From Oleispira antarctica RB-8 (GTDB lineage: Bacteria > Pseudomonadota > Gammaproteobacteria > Pseudomonadales > Oceanobacteraceae), in assembly GCA_000967895.1 (NCBI GenBank), contig FO203512.1, positions 4,153,531 through 4,217,530 of the forward strand: a stretch of 64,000 nucleotides of DNA, given 5' to 3'. Below, in pieces: positions 49,109-59,160 of this stretch. The position numbers and the translations under genes are program-made. The notes under the pieces are model-generated. The model was not told where the DNA came from, ran no database searches, and saw only the letters and a program-made list of their open reading frames with translations. The number at the start of each line of letters is the position of its first letter. Position 1 is the stretch's first letter.

Positions 49109-49879
49109 ATGTCTGCAGAGAACTTATTCAGCCTAAAAGATAAAGTCGCCTTAGTAACAGGTGCAAGCCGCGGTATTGGTGAAAGCATTGCCAAGTTACT
49201 CGCCAGTGCTGGCGCTCATGTCATTGTTTCTAGCCGCAAGATTGAAGGCTGCCAAGTCGTTGCCGACGAAATCACCGCTGCCGGTGGTAGCGCTGAAGCC
49301 CTCGCCTGTCATATTGGTGAAATGGATCAAATCGAAAACTGCTTTAAGCAGATCGAAGACAAATTCGGCAAGCTCGATATTTTAGTGAATAACGCGGCTG
49401 CTAATCCTTATTTTGGCCACGTACTTGATACCGATTTAAGCGCCTTCCAAAAAACTGTCGATGTAAATATTCGCGGTTACTTCTTTATGTCAGTCACCGC
49501 GGGTAACTTAATGAAGAAAAGTGGCGGCGGTAATATCATTAACGTTGCTTCGGTAAACGGCGTGATTCCTGGTGATTTTCAAGGCATCTATTCCATTAGT
49601 AAATCGGCTGTAATCGCCATGACTAAGACCTTTGCCAAAGAATGCGCACCGTTAGGTATTCGTGTTAATGCCCTATTGCCAGGTTTAACCGATACCAAGT
49701 TTGCCAGCGCACTCACCACCAACGACGCCATTATGAAGCAAGCCTTATTACACATTCCGATGAAACGCGCTGCCATGCCAGAAGAAATGGCAGGCACAGT
49801 GCTGTATCTGGCCTCTGATGCGTCTAGCTACACTACGGGTACGTGCATTAATGTTGATGGCGGGTATTTGCTGGTATAA
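49109..49879 (+). CDS. Short-chain dehydrogenase/reductase
   Basis: A classical SDR oxidoreductase of 256 residues using NAD(P)H. The cofactor motif TGASRGIG is at 17-24, NNAA near residue 92, the catalytic Ser in VASVNG and the YxxxK pair at Y161/K165. The C-terminus ends TGTCINVDGGYLLV. R21 after the cofactor motif and overall likeness to FabG/glucose-dehydrogenase-type SDRs do not fix the substrate. It stands 31 bases before ubiK and is divergent from ureD. Confidence 0.9.
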   Translation: MSAENLFSLKDKVALVTGASRGIGESIAKLLASAGAHVIVSSRKIEGCQVVADEITAAGGSAEALACHIGEMDQIENCFKQIEDKFGKLDILVNNAAANPYFGHVLDTDLSAFQKTVDVNIRGYFFMSVTAGNLMKKSGGGNIINVASVNGVIPGDFQGIYSISKSAVIAMTKTFAKECAPLGIRVNALLPGLTDTKFASALTTNDAIMKQALLHIPMKRAAMPEEMAGTVLYLASDASSYTTGTCINVDGGYLLV

Positions 49880-49910
49880 TTTGGCAACTTACTAATTCAG
49901 GGTTACCGAT

Positions 49911-50186
49911 ATGTTTAATCCAGCACAACTTAAAGGCCTTGCAGACGAATGGATGCAAAGCCTGAGCGAAAAAGGCTTACCGGGCCAAGCGTTCAGCGAA
50001 GAAATGAAAATGATGGCGAAAGCGCATTTTCAACAATGGCTGGTGCAAGCAAATTTGGTAACCCGTGAAGAATTTGACGTTCAAGCTGAATTACTTGACC
50101 GCACTCAACAGCGCTTGGGCAATTTAGAACAACAACTGGCTGAGCTTCAAGGGCAACTGCAACCTGAAGCAGAAACTAAAGATTAA
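49911..50186 (+). CDS. ubiK: Ubiquinone biosynthesis accessory factor UbiK (YqiC/BMFP)
   Basis: A 91-residue coiled-coil protein. LVTREEFDVQAELLDRTQQRLGNLEQQLAELQ is the BMFP/UbiK trimerising coiled coil, and the amphipathic N-terminus binds membrane. UbiK works with UbiJ in the aerobic Ubi complex. The gene precedes comM as in Pseudomonas. Confidence 0.9.
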   Translation: MFNPAQLKGLADEWMQSLSEKGLPGQAFSEEMKMMAKAHFQQWLVQANLVTREEFDVQAELLDRTQQRLGNLEQQLAELQGQLQPEAETKD

Positions 50187-50294
50187 GCTGAATATTTAGC
50201 AATATCGTCTAAAAGTTACTACTATCGGCTAACGGCCGATTGCTCGTAACTTGTCTAAACTGGTTAATGAAATACTATTCTATGGAAAGAATGC

Positions 50295-51812
50295 ATGTCA
50301 TTAGCCATTGTTCATACCCGCGCTCAAGTGGGGATTCAAGCACCCCTTGTCACGGTTGAAGTGCATCTTTCAAACGGCCTGCCCGCGATGAATATGGTTG
50401 GCTTGCCCGAGACGGCCGTAAAAGAAAGCAAAGATCGCGTTCGCAGTGCCATACTCAATAGCAACTTCGAATTCCCTGCGAAAAAAATTACGATTAATCT
50501 CGCCCCCGCTGATCTTCCCAAAGAAGGTGGCCGCTACGATCTTGCCATTGCGATTGGTATACTCGCCGCCGCAGGGGAAATTCCCGACAAGCTACTGCAA
50601 CAGCATGAATTCATTGGCGAACTCGCCCTCAGTGGTGAGCTAAGACCTATTCGAGGAATATTAAGCGCCGCCATTCAAACCCAACATGCTGAAAAAACAT
50701 TAATTTTACCAAGAGACAACGCAGAAGAAGCGTCGCTCTGCCAAGGCGCACAACAAAAGAGTGCCAGTAGCTTATTAGAAGTGTGCGCTTACTTATGCGG
50801 CCAATCGAGTCTTGAAGATGTTGAAAATGTTGAGTTACCTGAGTTCACCGCAGAGCACGCCAACCTCAATGAAGTACGCGGCCAAGCACAAGCCAAGCGC
50901 GCTTTAGAAATTACTGCAGCGGGAAAGCATAATTTACTATTCATAGGCCCCCCAGGGACTGGCAAGACCATGTTAGCCAGTCGCTTACCGGGAATATTGC
51001 CGCCAATGACCGAGCAAGAAGCACTAGAAAGTGCCGCCATTCATTCTATCAGCCAGCAGCAAACCGTGTGGTTAAAACAATGGAAACAGCGCCCGTTCAG
51101 AAGTCCGCACCATACTGCCTCGGGTATTTCCTTAGTTGGTGGTGGTGGCAAACCCAAACCCGGTGAAATCTCTTTAGCCCATGGCGGTATTTTATTCTTA
51201 GACGAGCTACCAGAGTTTAGCCGCAAGGTTCTGGATGTTTTACGTGAACCTCTCGAAAGCGGAGAAATTTGCATTGCCCGCGCCAGCCAACAAGTCACCT
51301 ATCCAGCAAGATTCCAACTCGTTGCCGCTATGAATCCATGTCCTTGCGGCTACTATGGCGATGCATCAGCCAAATGTACTTGCACCCAAGATCAAGTCAA
51401 ACGTTACCAAGGACAAACCTCAGGACCTTTATTGGATCGCATAGACCTGCAAGTAGAAGTCCCACCGATCTCAATCCTAGAACTTCAAAAGACCCATTCC
51501 AGTTCACTAGAAGACAGCGCGACCGTACAAGCACGCGTCTTAGCCGCTTGGCAAAAACAAACTCAGCGCCAACAATGCAGTAACGGCCAACTCAGCAATG
51601 CCCAAGTCGAAGTGCACTGCCGCTTAAGCGAAGAAAATGAAAACCTATTAAGATTAGCGATTGAGAAGCTCGACCTCAGTGCACGTGCCTATCATCGCGT
51701 TTTAAAGATATCGCGCACCATTGCAGATTTGGATGAAAGTGACGACATTCAAACCGGCCACATCATGGAAGCGTTGAGCTACCGCAAGCTGGAGCGGTAT
51801 CGCCAAAGTTAA
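50295..51812 (+). CDS. comM: YifB/ComM-family AAA+ ATPase
   Basis: A hexameric helicase-like ATPase (505 aa) that promotes branch migration during natural transformation in Vibrio. The N-terminal ChlI-like domain begins MSLAIVHTRAQVGIQAPLVTVEVHLSNGLPAMNMVGLPE. Walker A GPPGTGKT is at 218-225, Walker B ILFLDELPEF, and a zinc-like cysteine set CPCGYYGDASAKCTC follows. The C-terminal Mg-chelatase lid ends LDESDDIQTGHIMEALSYRKL. Confidence 0.96.
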   Translation: MSLAIVHTRAQVGIQAPLVTVEVHLSNGLPAMNMVGLPETAVKESKDRVRSAILNSNFEFPAKKITINLAPADLPKEGGRYDLAIAIGILAAAGEIPDKLLQQHEFIGELALSGELRPIRGILSAAIQTQHAEKTLILPRDNAEEASLCQGAQQKSASSLLEVCAYLCGQSSLEDVENVELPEFTAEHANLNEVRGQAQAKRALEITAAGKHNLLFIGPPGTGKTMLASRLPGILPPMTEQEALESAAIHSISQQQTVWLKQWKQRPFRSPHHTASGISLVGGGGKPKPGEISLAHGGILFLDELPEFSRKVLDVLREPLESGEICIARASQQVTYPARFQLVAAMNPCPCGYYGDASAKCTCTQDQVKRYQGQTSGPLLDRIDLQVEVPPISILELQKTHSSSLEDSATVQARVLAAWQKQTQRQQCSNGQLSNAQVEVHCRLSEENENLLRLAIEKLDLSARAYHRVLKISRTIADLDESDDIQTGHIMEALSYRKLERYRQS

Positions 51813-51920
51813 CCCCCTCGCCGCCAGTTGACCATTTATTTCTGCATGCCTTTAAGACGGATTGCTATCAAATTTCGCCATCGTTGTTAGAATAGCGGGC
51901 TGAATGAGAGAGGAATATTT

Positions 51921-53948
51921 GTGGTCGACTTAAGTCATCTAAACCCAAGGCAAAAAGAAGCTGCCAAGTACATCGACGGGCCGTTATTAGTGCTTGCTGG
52001 GGCAGGCTCGGGTAAAACCAGTGTGATCACCCGTAAAATCGCTTATTTGATCGAAAGCTGCGGCATCAAACCTCACCACATCGCCGCCGTGACCTTTACC
52101 AATAAAGCCTCGCGCGAGATGAAAGAGCGTGTCAGCCAGCTATTACAAGGTGGCAAAGGCCGAGGCCTAACCGTCTCGACCTTCCACAACCTTGGCTTGA
52201 ATATTATACGTTCAGAGCATAAAACCGCAGGCTACCGCACCGGTTTTTCTATTCTTGACCAAGATGATGCTAAGAACATCCTGAAAGACATTATGATGCG
52301 TGATCATGACCAAGATGATGACGCGTTAGATATGGTGCAAAGCGCTATATCAAACCTAAAAAATGACATGCTAGACCCTGAGCAAGCCATTGCAAAAGCA
52401 GAAAATCCACAAGAAATGATGATTGCCCAGTGCTATTCGGTGTATCAACGAACGTTGCGTGCTTATAACGCGGTGGACTTCGATGACCTGATTTGGGTCC
52501 CGACCATGCTATTTAAAAATCATCCGGAAGTGCTAAAGCGCTGGCAGAGTAAAATCCGCTATTTGCTCGTGGATGAATATCAAGATACCAATACCAGTCA
52601 GTATGAGTTGGTGAAAATGCTGCTCGGCGACCGTAATGGCTTAACCGTGGTAGGCGACGATGACCAATCAATTTATGCATGGCGTGGTGCCCGTCCCGAA
52701 AACCTGAATTTATTGAAAGTCGATTACCCGCACTTGAAGCTGGTTAAACTTGAGCAAAACTATCGCTCTACCGGCTTAATTCTGAACGCCGCCAACAAGG
52801 TGATTGATAACAACCCGCACGAACTCATCAAAAAACTATGGTCGGATAAAGGCTATGGCGATGCGATTAAAATTCTTAAATGTAAGAATGATGAAATCGA
52901 AGCCGAACGTGTCGTTACCGGCATCGTTGAACGTCGCATGCGTTATGGCGGCAAATTCTCTGATTTCGCCGTACTGTATCGTGGTAATCATCAGTCGCGC
53001 ATCTTAGAAATGAAACTGCAAGCGCACCAAGTGCCTTACAAATTAAGCGGTGGCCAATCGTTCTTTGGTCGTAGTGAAATTAAAGACATCATGGGTTATT
53101 TGCGATTATTAATTAACCCAACCGACGATTCTGCGTTCTTGCGCATCATTAATACCCCGCGCCGTGAGATTGGCCCCAGTACCATCGAAAAACTCAGCGA
53201 ATACAGCATTCGTCGCGGCATCTCGATGATGGCGGCGACCACTGAACTCGGGCTCGAGCAATTATTAACGCCAAAAGCCTTGGATAAATTAAGACGCTTT
53301 GGCCATTGGCTCAACAACATTACGCGTATGGCTTATGCCGATGATGCGGTTGCCGCCGTGAAAGAAATGATCGAAGACCTCGATTACGAAGCCCACCTTA
53401 ACCTTACCAGTGGCACTCCTCATCAAGCTGAGCGCCGCATGAGCAACGTTTGGTATCTAGTCGATTCGATCTCAAAGATGATCGAAAAAGCCGATGAACT
53501 AGGCGATGAAGTAACGATTGAAGATGCCGTTAGTAAGCTGATTTTACGTGACATGCTAGAGCGCCAAGCCGATGACGATGAAGAAGATCAGGTGCAACTG
53601 ATGACGTTGCACGCATCAAAAGGTCTAGAGTTTCCTCACGTGTATATGGTGGGTCTCGAAGAAGAATTGATGCCACACAGAAACAGTATTGAAGCTGATA
53701 CCGTCGAAGAAGAACGCCGCTTAATGTACGTGGGCATCACCCGTGCTCAGCGTACACTCACCATTACTTATGCGGGAAAACGTAAACAGTTTGGTGAGAT
53801 TCTAGATACGACCCATAGCCGTTTCTTAGATGAATTACCGCAAGATGATATTGAGTGGGAAGGCAGAACCGAAGTATCACCTGAAGAACAGAAAGCCCGT
53901 GGCCAAGAAACAATGGCAAGCTTGAAGAACTTAATGGCGGATTTTTAA
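51921..53948 (+). CDS. rep: ATP-dependent DNA helicase Rep
   Basis: A superfamily 1A 3'-5' helicase (675 aa) that helps replication forks past bound proteins. Walker A AGAGSGKT is at residues 26-33, motif II LVDEYQDTN, motif III VVGDDDQSIYAWRGA, motif IV region LEQNYRST and motif V/VI VQLMTLHASKGLEF and EERRLMYVGITRAQ. It starts with GTG at 51921 behind an AGAGG ribosome site. Length and NPRQKEAAKYIDGPLLVLAGAG fit Rep rather than UvrD. Confidence 0.96.
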   Translation: MVDLSHLNPRQKEAAKYIDGPLLVLAGAGSGKTSVITRKIAYLIESCGIKPHHIAAVTFTNKASREMKERVSQLLQGGKGRGLTVSTFHNLGLNIIRSEHKTAGYRTGFSILDQDDAKNILKDIMMRDHDQDDDALDMVQSAISNLKNDMLDPEQAIAKAENPQEMMIAQCYSVYQRTLRAYNAVDFDDLIWVPTMLFKNHPEVLKRWQSKIRYLLVDEYQDTNTSQYELVKMLLGDRNGLTVVGDDDQSIYAWRGARPENLNLLKVDYPHLKLVKLEQNYRSTGLILNAANKVIDNNPHELIKKLWSDKGYGDAIKILKCKNDEIEAERVVTGIVERRMRYGGKFSDFAVLYRGNHQSRILEMKLQAHQVPYKLSGGQSFFGRSEIKDIMGYLRLLINPTDDSAFLRIINTPRREIGPSTIEKLSEYSIRRGISMMAATTELGLEQLLTPKALDKLRRFGHWLNNITRMAYADDAVAAVKEMIEDLDYEAHLNLTSGTPHQAERRMSNVWYLVDSISKMIEKADELGDEVTIEDAVSKLILRDMLERQADDDEEDQVQLMTLHASKGLEFPHVYMVGLEEELMPHRNSIEADTVEEERRLMYVGITRAQRTLTITYAGKRKQFGEILDTTHSRFLDELPQDDIEWEGRTEVSPEEQKARGQETMASLKNLMADF

Positions 53949-53970
53949 TTCGCTCGTTCAACCCATAAAC

Positions 53971-54012
53971 AAAAAAAGAGCCTGAAGCATAAGCTTGAGG
54001 CTCTTTTTTAAT
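53971..54012. terminator. Bidirectional terminator between rep and cytochrome c5 genes
   Basis: Stem AAAAAAGAGCCT pairs with AGGCTCTTTTTT, with an inner AAGC/GCTT stem in the loop. A- and T-runs flank it, so it can serve both converging genes. Confidence 0.92.
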
Positions 54013-54071
54013 GCTCGAATCTAAACCGAATACATTCGTAGAAATACCCGATTATAGATACCGTAAGCTTA

Positions 54072-54491
54072 CTACGTACCAGACATGAACTTGATCGCAG
54101 CTGTTAGCTCGTCATCAGAACAATCCATGCACAAACCTTTAGCAGGCATAGCGTTCAAACCTTTCTTAGCAACCGCTAACGTCTCAGCAAGACCTTTCGA
54201 TAAACGCTTGTCCCATGCAGCCACATCACCTTTCTTCGGTGCGCCAGCAATACCCGCCGTGTGACAAGAAGTACACGTACCGTTAAAGACTTCTTCGCCA
54301 GAGCGAGGACCCGTAGAAGCAGCGATTACTGGACCACCACAATCATCACCTTGCACACACACTTCAGCAATTGGCTTGATACGATCACGGATCTTTTCCG
54401 CTTGCGCATCGGTCATTGCATCAGTAGCAGCATTTGCTTGAGCCATTACTAGCGTGGCTACGAATAACATCATTGCTTGTAACATTTTCAC
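54072..54491 (-). CDS. Cytochrome c5-type monoheme protein
   Basis: A periplasmic class I cytochrome c (139 aa). Residues 1-22 are a signal peptide (cleavage near ANA). Heme attachment is C73-T-S-C76-H77, and the axial methionine is M115 in NAMPAKG. C121 and C124 form the CxxC pair typical of c5. The start is a GTG at 54491 with AGAGGA seven bases upstream; the ATG at 54485 is the alternative. In relatives it follows rep on the chromosome. It likely carries electrons to a terminal oxidase. Confidence 0.93.
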   Translation of the reverse strand: MKMLQAMMLFVATLVMAQANAATDAMTDAQAEKIRDRIKPIAEVCVQGDDCGGPVIAASTGPRSGEEVFNGTCTSCHTAGIAGAPKKGDVAAWDKRLSKGLAETLAVAKKGLNAMPAKGLCMDCSDDELTAAIKFMSGT

Positions 54492-54830
54492 AGAAAAGTC
54501 CTCTCAGCTATCACGGTTAATCCGTGTATTTTAAATTTCTGGCGCAGATTATAGCGGGATTTTGTAAGGGATAAAAATAATTCCATACATTCCGTAAGAA
54601 ATTATAGAGGAAAGTTGATCTGGCGTGCGCTTACCGGTGAATTCAGGCCAATAAATAAATCACAACAAGAGCCTAATCAAAGTGACACTTGAATAGACAG
54701 GTAAATATACATTTTATCCTTTTGGCACATTTACTTAATGCGACTGTTGGGCTAGTTTTATAGACCAATAGCCTTACCTAAGACGGGTGAGCTACTTCTT
54801 AATTTCGTAATTTTTGCACAAGGACTTGGC
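54492..54830. other. Intergenic region without recognised content
   Basis: A 339-base gap between divergent genes. I see no ORF with a ribosome site, no tRNA and no clear hairpin. It must carry the promoters of cytochrome c5 and the repeat lipoprotein. Confidence 0.6.
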
Positions 54831-57092
54831 ATGCACTTAATAAACTTACCTTTTAAAGCTAGTATTCTAGCAACAACAATTGCTTTAACCGCTTGCGGTG
54901 GCGATTCTTCTAGTAATAATTCTTCTAGCAATAACTCTTCAGCCGAAAGCGTACCTATTGGTTTAGCCAATAATGCCTCAGGCACATCGGTTATTAGCGC
55001 TAAAGGTGGTAATGCAGATTATCAAGCAGGCGATGGGGGTTCGATTGAAATCTCTAAAAACTATAGCAGCGCTCCTCTAAACATTACCGTTAGTGGCTTA
55101 CCTGATACGAATTATGATCTGCCAGATGTAACAGTTAACCTAGGTTCAAATCCCGCTCTAATAACCACTAGCATGACAATTACCACTTCAAATCCAAGTA
55201 TTGAAGCCGGTGACTTGTATTTACATGACAATCGCATGTACCGCTATGATGGTATCGAACTGAATACAGAAAGCACGATTATTACGGGCTTAAGTATTGC
55301 GGAAGGTGCGGTCTTAACACTCGATCCTGTTTCTTCTCAAGCACAGCTTTTTTTCTACCAAGATATAAAAAATGACGGAGAGATCACCGTAGCAACAGCG
55401 GCAATGGCTACGAGCGCAAGTGACCTATCTCTAATTCCTTTTAACTACTTCGGTTCTGGCGATATCAACTTATCTGGCAAAGAAATAGGCCAAAATGCAG
55501 GTTCACTACTGCTGTATGCTAATATTATTCAGAATAGCGGTTCAATAAATACCTCTGGTGCAAACGGTGATGCCACAACCGCTGGTGGCCAAAGCGGTAG
55601 TGCCACTGTTTTCGGCCTTACCTTTACTGAAAACACTGGTACGATTTTAGCGAATAGCGGCTCAAGTACAGGAGGGTCAGCCGGAGCCACAGAAGACATT
55701 GAAATATTATCGGTACGCTACCTAGTCAATACCGGTAATGTGAGCGCTTCTGCTGGCGCTGGCGTAAACGTTAATAACGTGATTAGCGGTGGTGATATCA
55801 GTATTACGGCCAACAACTTACTATTGAATACTGGCAACATCACCGCAAACGGTTCTACAAGTATTTTGAACGCAGCTGAAAGTGACGGCGGTGAAGGTGG
55901 TCATGGCGGTGATATTCAAATGTATTTAGGAGGCGAAGGCTTAGGTACATTCTCAGCATTCCCTTCCCCACGTTTAATTAACACCGGCGAGCTACAAGCA
56001 AATGGTGGTGATAGTGCTGACAACAATTACATCGCAGGTAACGGTGGCAGCATTGATCTGAAAGTAACTGAATCTGATGATGGCGATAAGACTCGCATGA
56101 ACCCGGTTATGGTCGCTATTAGTGGCAACTTGAGTGCAGATGGTGGTAATACAACGGAAACCTCCGGCTCCAACTCGGCTAGAGCAGGTTCTGGTGGAGA
56201 CATTGACATTAAGCATGATTCACAACTGATCGCGGTATTACCGACACAAATTGTCGGCTATACAAGCATGAATACTTCAGGTGGTAACGGTCTACAAGCT
56301 GGTGATGCTGGAGACATCGATATAAAGGGTGGGTCTAATTCAGACGCTAGAGCTGAGATATATGCACCAGCACCTTCGATTAACATTGCCACCGATCTAG
56401 AACTTAATGGCGGTAATGTAATTACGTCTGCCGTTTTATCTCAAACGGCACAAGCAGGCCGCGGTGGCGACATGAACTTACAGATTTTGTCCCAGCATCA
56501 GTACGCACAAGATTCTCTGAACTTGAGTTTTAACGGTACTATTTCAGCAAATGCCAGCGATGTAAGTAACGGCTCGAGCAGTCAAGGTGGGACATTTAAT
56601 GCCACAGCTCCACAAGACGTGACTATTCGTGGAAACATAAGTCTAAACGGCAGTAATGATACTGCGATTCCAGACATAGGTGAAAATGATGGCTATAACA
56701 AAGGAGGAGACGGTGGTTACTTTTCCATGGGCAGTCAATTTGGCAGCGTCGACTTTGATGCACAAGTTGCGGCTAAAGGCGGTGCAGGACAAATCGAAGG
56801 CGGTGAAGGTGGCGGCTTTGTAGTGAATTCACTAAACCCAGCCAAGGTTAATGGTTCTATTAATGTTGCTGGTGGCAATGCATCAATAACAGCCGTTAAT
56901 GCCCAAGAAACCGAGGGCGGTGATGGTGGCCTGCTGATCATTCTTAGTCAGGAGCTAAATACTAACCTAAGTGCAAGCTATACCTTTAGTCCTGGCACTG
57001 GGACTGAGAATGGTGTTAACGGCGGAATTTTTGTCGATGCAAACTGCCTTAGTGGTGTTTGTCAAAAGATGCTATTCAATGGCCAACCTTAA
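54831..57092 (+). CDS. Glycine-rich repeat lipoprotein
   Basis: A 753-residue predicted lipoprotein. The lipobox LTAC puts the lipidated cysteine at C22, followed by an S/N linker (residues 24-38). The rest is built of about ten imperfect repeats, each with a core like AGxGGDIDIK followed by beta-strand segments and a Gly/Asn turn. Examples are QAGDGGSIEI, EGGHGGDIQM, IAGNGGSIDL, RAGSGGDIDI, QAGDAGDIDI, QAGRGGDMNL, KGGDGGYFSM, EGGEGGGFVV and EGGDGGLLII. Spacing is roughly 40-70 residues. This suggests a beta-solenoid or stacked-sheet surface protein. A single disulfide-like pair (CLSGVC) is near the C-terminus. The family is unknown to me. A strong terminator follows. Confidence 0.7.
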   Translation: MHLINLPFKASILATTIALTACGGDSSSNNSSSNNSSAESVPIGLANNASGTSVISAKGGNADYQAGDGGSIEISKNYSSAPLNITVSGLPDTNYDLPDVTVNLGSNPALITTSMTITTSNPSIEAGDLYLHDNRMYRYDGIELNTESTIITGLSIAEGAVLTLDPVSSQAQLFFYQDIKNDGEITVATAAMATSASDLSLIPFNYFGSGDINLSGKEIGQNAGSLLLYANIIQNSGSINTSGANGDATTAGGQSGSATVFGLTFTENTGTILANSGSSTGGSAGATEDIEILSVRYLVNTGNVSASAGAGVNVNNVISGGDISITANNLLLNTGNITANGSTSILNAAESDGGEGGHGGDIQMYLGGEGLGTFSAFPSPRLINTGELQANGGDSADNNYIAGNGGSIDLKVTESDDGDKTRMNPVMVAISGNLSADGGNTTETSGSNSARAGSGGDIDIKHDSQLIAVLPTQIVGYTSMNTSGGNGLQAGDAGDIDIKGGSNSDARAEIYAPAPSINIATDLELNGGNVITSAVLSQTAQAGRGGDMNLQILSQHQYAQDSLNLSFNGTISANASDVSNGSSSQGGTFNATAPQDVTIRGNISLNGSNDTAIPDIGENDGYNKGGDGGYFSMGSQFGSVDFDAQVAAKGGAGQIEGGEGGGFVVNSLNPAKVNGSINVAGGNASITAVNAQETEGGDGGLLIILSQELNTNLSASYTFSPGTGTENGVNGGIFVDANCLSGVCQKMLFNGQP

Positions 57093-57104
57093 GCGCTAGC
57101 GATA

Positions 57105-57136
57105 GGCCGCACTGTGTATTGCAGTGCGGCTTTTTT
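57105..57136 (+). terminator. Rho-independent terminator
   Basis: Stem GCCGCACTG / CAGTGCGGC with a seven-base loop and a TTTTTT run, directly after the repeat lipoprotein gene. It separates that gene from the following operon. Confidence 0.92.
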
Positions 57137-57158
57137 ATTTTTATTCTTGGATTATTAA

Positions 57159-57854
57159 ATGAAGTATCTTATTAAAATTTTATTTTTACTATTAATAAAT
57201 ACCGGAGCTTATGCAGCGCCTGCGATTGAATATCAACATGACCAACAACGTTATACTTTTCCTGAACTAACAATTTCAGCGAATGTTTTTTTTACTGAAC
57301 TTAGTCAATATTCGGGCATTGACATCTATTATTATCCTGAACTAATAATTCCTAATGTATTCCGCGGAATATCTTTACATGAAGATGAACTACTGCGATT
57401 ACTTGATAAAAATTTTTCATTAATTAAATCATTCAAAAATGAACAACTAGCATCATTACAAATTCTACCTGAAGGACAGATCCAGAGTAATAACTTACGT
57501 CATGCTGGTTCACTGATTGTTGAGTTATCGCAGTCTAGCAATGCACTTCAAGAACATCCTGCCTTACTCAGTGATCAACGTGTTCGTGTACTCAAAGCGA
57601 AGGAAAGAAGAGAAAAAATCATTAGCGAGTTGAAGGTTAAACAGGAAAATAAAAAAGAACAGAAAGATCAAAAAAAAAATAACAAAAAGATAATAAGAGC
57701 GCAAAAAAAAGCAAAAAAACAACAAGAAGAACTTACTCGACTTAAGCACTACCAGGATACTGATAAAGAAATATATGAACGATTATTACCCTTTTATAAA
57801 CATCAATTCGGCGAGCCTGATTTTTCTAAAATAAATAATTCAAATCAACCATGA
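57159..57854 (+). CDS. Exported protein with STN-like domain and Lys-rich coiled coil
   Basis: A 231-residue exported protein. Residues 1-20 are a signal peptide (ILFLLLINTGAYA). About 34-90 resemble an STN domain of secretins and TonB receptors (SANVFFTELSQYSGIDIYYYPELIIPNVFRGISLHEDELLRLLDKNFSLI). Residues ~140-200 are an extremely Lys/Glu/Gln-rich coiled coil encoded by poly-A-rich DNA. It ends with YERLLPFYKHQFGEPDFSKIN. The stop overlaps the next start (ATGA), so it is translationally coupled to the ligase-like gene. A periplasmic partner role in the operon is inferred; there is no secretin or receptor nearby. Confidence 0.65.
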   Translation: MKYLIKILFLLLINTGAYAAPAIEYQHDQQRYTFPELTISANVFFTELSQYSGIDIYYYPELIIPNVFRGISLHEDELLRLLDKNFSLIKSFKNEQLASLQILPEGQIQSNNLRHAGSLIVELSQSSNALQEHPALLSDQRVRVLKAKERREKIISELKVKQENKKEQKDQKKNNKKIIRAQKKAKKQQEELTRLKHYQDTDKEIYERLLPFYKHQFGEPDFSKINNSNQP

Positions 57855-59158
57855 TCAGTATCCCAACACCTCAAGAGGCAATGGTACTGGCTATGCAGCA
57901 ACGCTTAAAACAAAGCGAGTGCCTAACGTTCAAGCAGCGAAATCATCTACAACAAAGATCAGTAGAAGCCTTATTACAGCATGCTCTAATGACTGTCCCC
58001 TATTACCAAAGTCACCCTGAAATAAAATCAATGCAAGGGAATCTTCAATGGGATAAATTTCCTATTTTGACTCGAACTCAACTACAAAAAAACGAAAAAG
58101 AATTAATCAGTACGCAACCTCCAGCAGAACATGGAAGTCATATTGATTTTCGTAGTTCAGGATCTACTGGACGGCCCGTACATACAAAATCAACAGAGTA
58201 CTCACAAATATATTGGCAAGCCCTAACACTACGTGATCACCTATGGGCAGGTCGTAATATGAATGGAAAGTTATCGGCGATTAAATTTTTGCCTGACAAT
58301 AAAGCTCGTTATCCAGGACTAAATAATAATCGCTGGGGAACATCTACCGCCGCTTTAGGCTTCCATGCACCCTCTAGCCTCCTTAACAGTTCAGAATCCC
58401 TCGACGTACAATACCGTTGGCTATGTGAACAACAACCCAAATATCTAGTAACCTACCCCAGTGTTTTACAAGAATTGGCAAAAATTCAGTTACGTAAAAA
58501 ACAATTAAATTCGCTTCATAACGTCTCGTGTATCGGAGAAAATCTGCCACCGTCTCTACGTGAGTTAGTACAACAAGCATTTGGTTGTCGAGTACATGAT
58601 ATTTACAGCTCACAAGAAGTAGGTTACATGGCGCTGCAATGCCCAAAAAATAATCATTATCATGTGCAGCTTGAAAACTGCTTACTTGAAATTCTCGATG
58701 AGAATAATCAACCTTGCGTGCCTGGACAGATGGGGCGCGTTGTTGTCACGACTTTGCATAATTATTTAATGCCCCTTATTCGTTATGAAATTGGCGATTA
58801 CGCCATTCCAGGTTCAACATGTGATTGCGGTATAAGCCTACCCGTTTTAGAGCGTATTATTGGTAGAACTCGTAATTTAGTAACCTATCCGGACGGTAGC
58901 AAAAGCTGGCCTGCATACAACCCGATGGCTCTGATGAATCTTTTTCCTATGGCGAGCTTTCAAATAGAACAACTGAGCACAGAAGAATTACAATTTAATG
59001 TGCAAACATCAACAAAGCCTAGCGAAGAAGATTGCAACCAAGCTCGAAAAATAATCTGTGACGCTATTGGTCATAATTTCACCATACATATCAACCAGGT
59101 CCCGCAACTGGCTCGTAGTTCTGGAGGGAAATTTGAAGAATTTATTTCAAGGATCTAA
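57851..59158 (+). CDS. Adenylate-forming enzyme of the PaaK/CapK type
   Basis: A 435-residue cytoplasmic enzyme of the phenylacetate-CoA ligase/CapK group. The phosphate-binding loop is FRSSGSTGRPV (residues 100-109). The middle holds YPSVLQEL, the adenine-motif-like DIYSSQEVGYMALQCP and a Cys-containing zinc-like segment ending DYAIPGSTCDCGISLPVLERIIGRTRN, which is common in PaaK-like proteins. It activates a carboxylic acid with ATP; whether CoA or another acceptor follows is unknown. It overlaps the STN-like gene by four bases and is followed after two bases by a methyltransferase. No acyl carrier or synthase gene is near. Confidence 0.8.
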   Translation: MISIPTPQEAMVLAMQQRLKQSECLTFKQRNHLQQRSVEALLQHALMTVPYYQSHPEIKSMQGNLQWDKFPILTRTQLQKNEKELISTQPPAEHGSHIDFRSSGSTGRPVHTKSTEYSQIYWQALTLRDHLWAGRNMNGKLSAIKFLPDNKARYPGLNNNRWGTSTAALGFHAPSSLLNSSESLDVQYRWLCEQQPKYLVTYPSVLQELAKIQLRKKQLNSLHNVSCIGENLPPSLRELVQQAFGCRVHDIYSSQEVGYMALQCPKNNHYHVQLENCLLEILDENNQPCVPGQMGRVVVTTLHNYLMPLIRYEIGDYAIPGSTCDCGISLPVLERIIGRTRNLVTYPDGSKSWPAYNPMALMNLFPMASFQIEQLSTEELQFNVQTSTKPSEEDCNQARKIICDAIGHNFTIHINQVPQLARSSGGKFEEFISRI

Positions 59159-59160
59159 TC

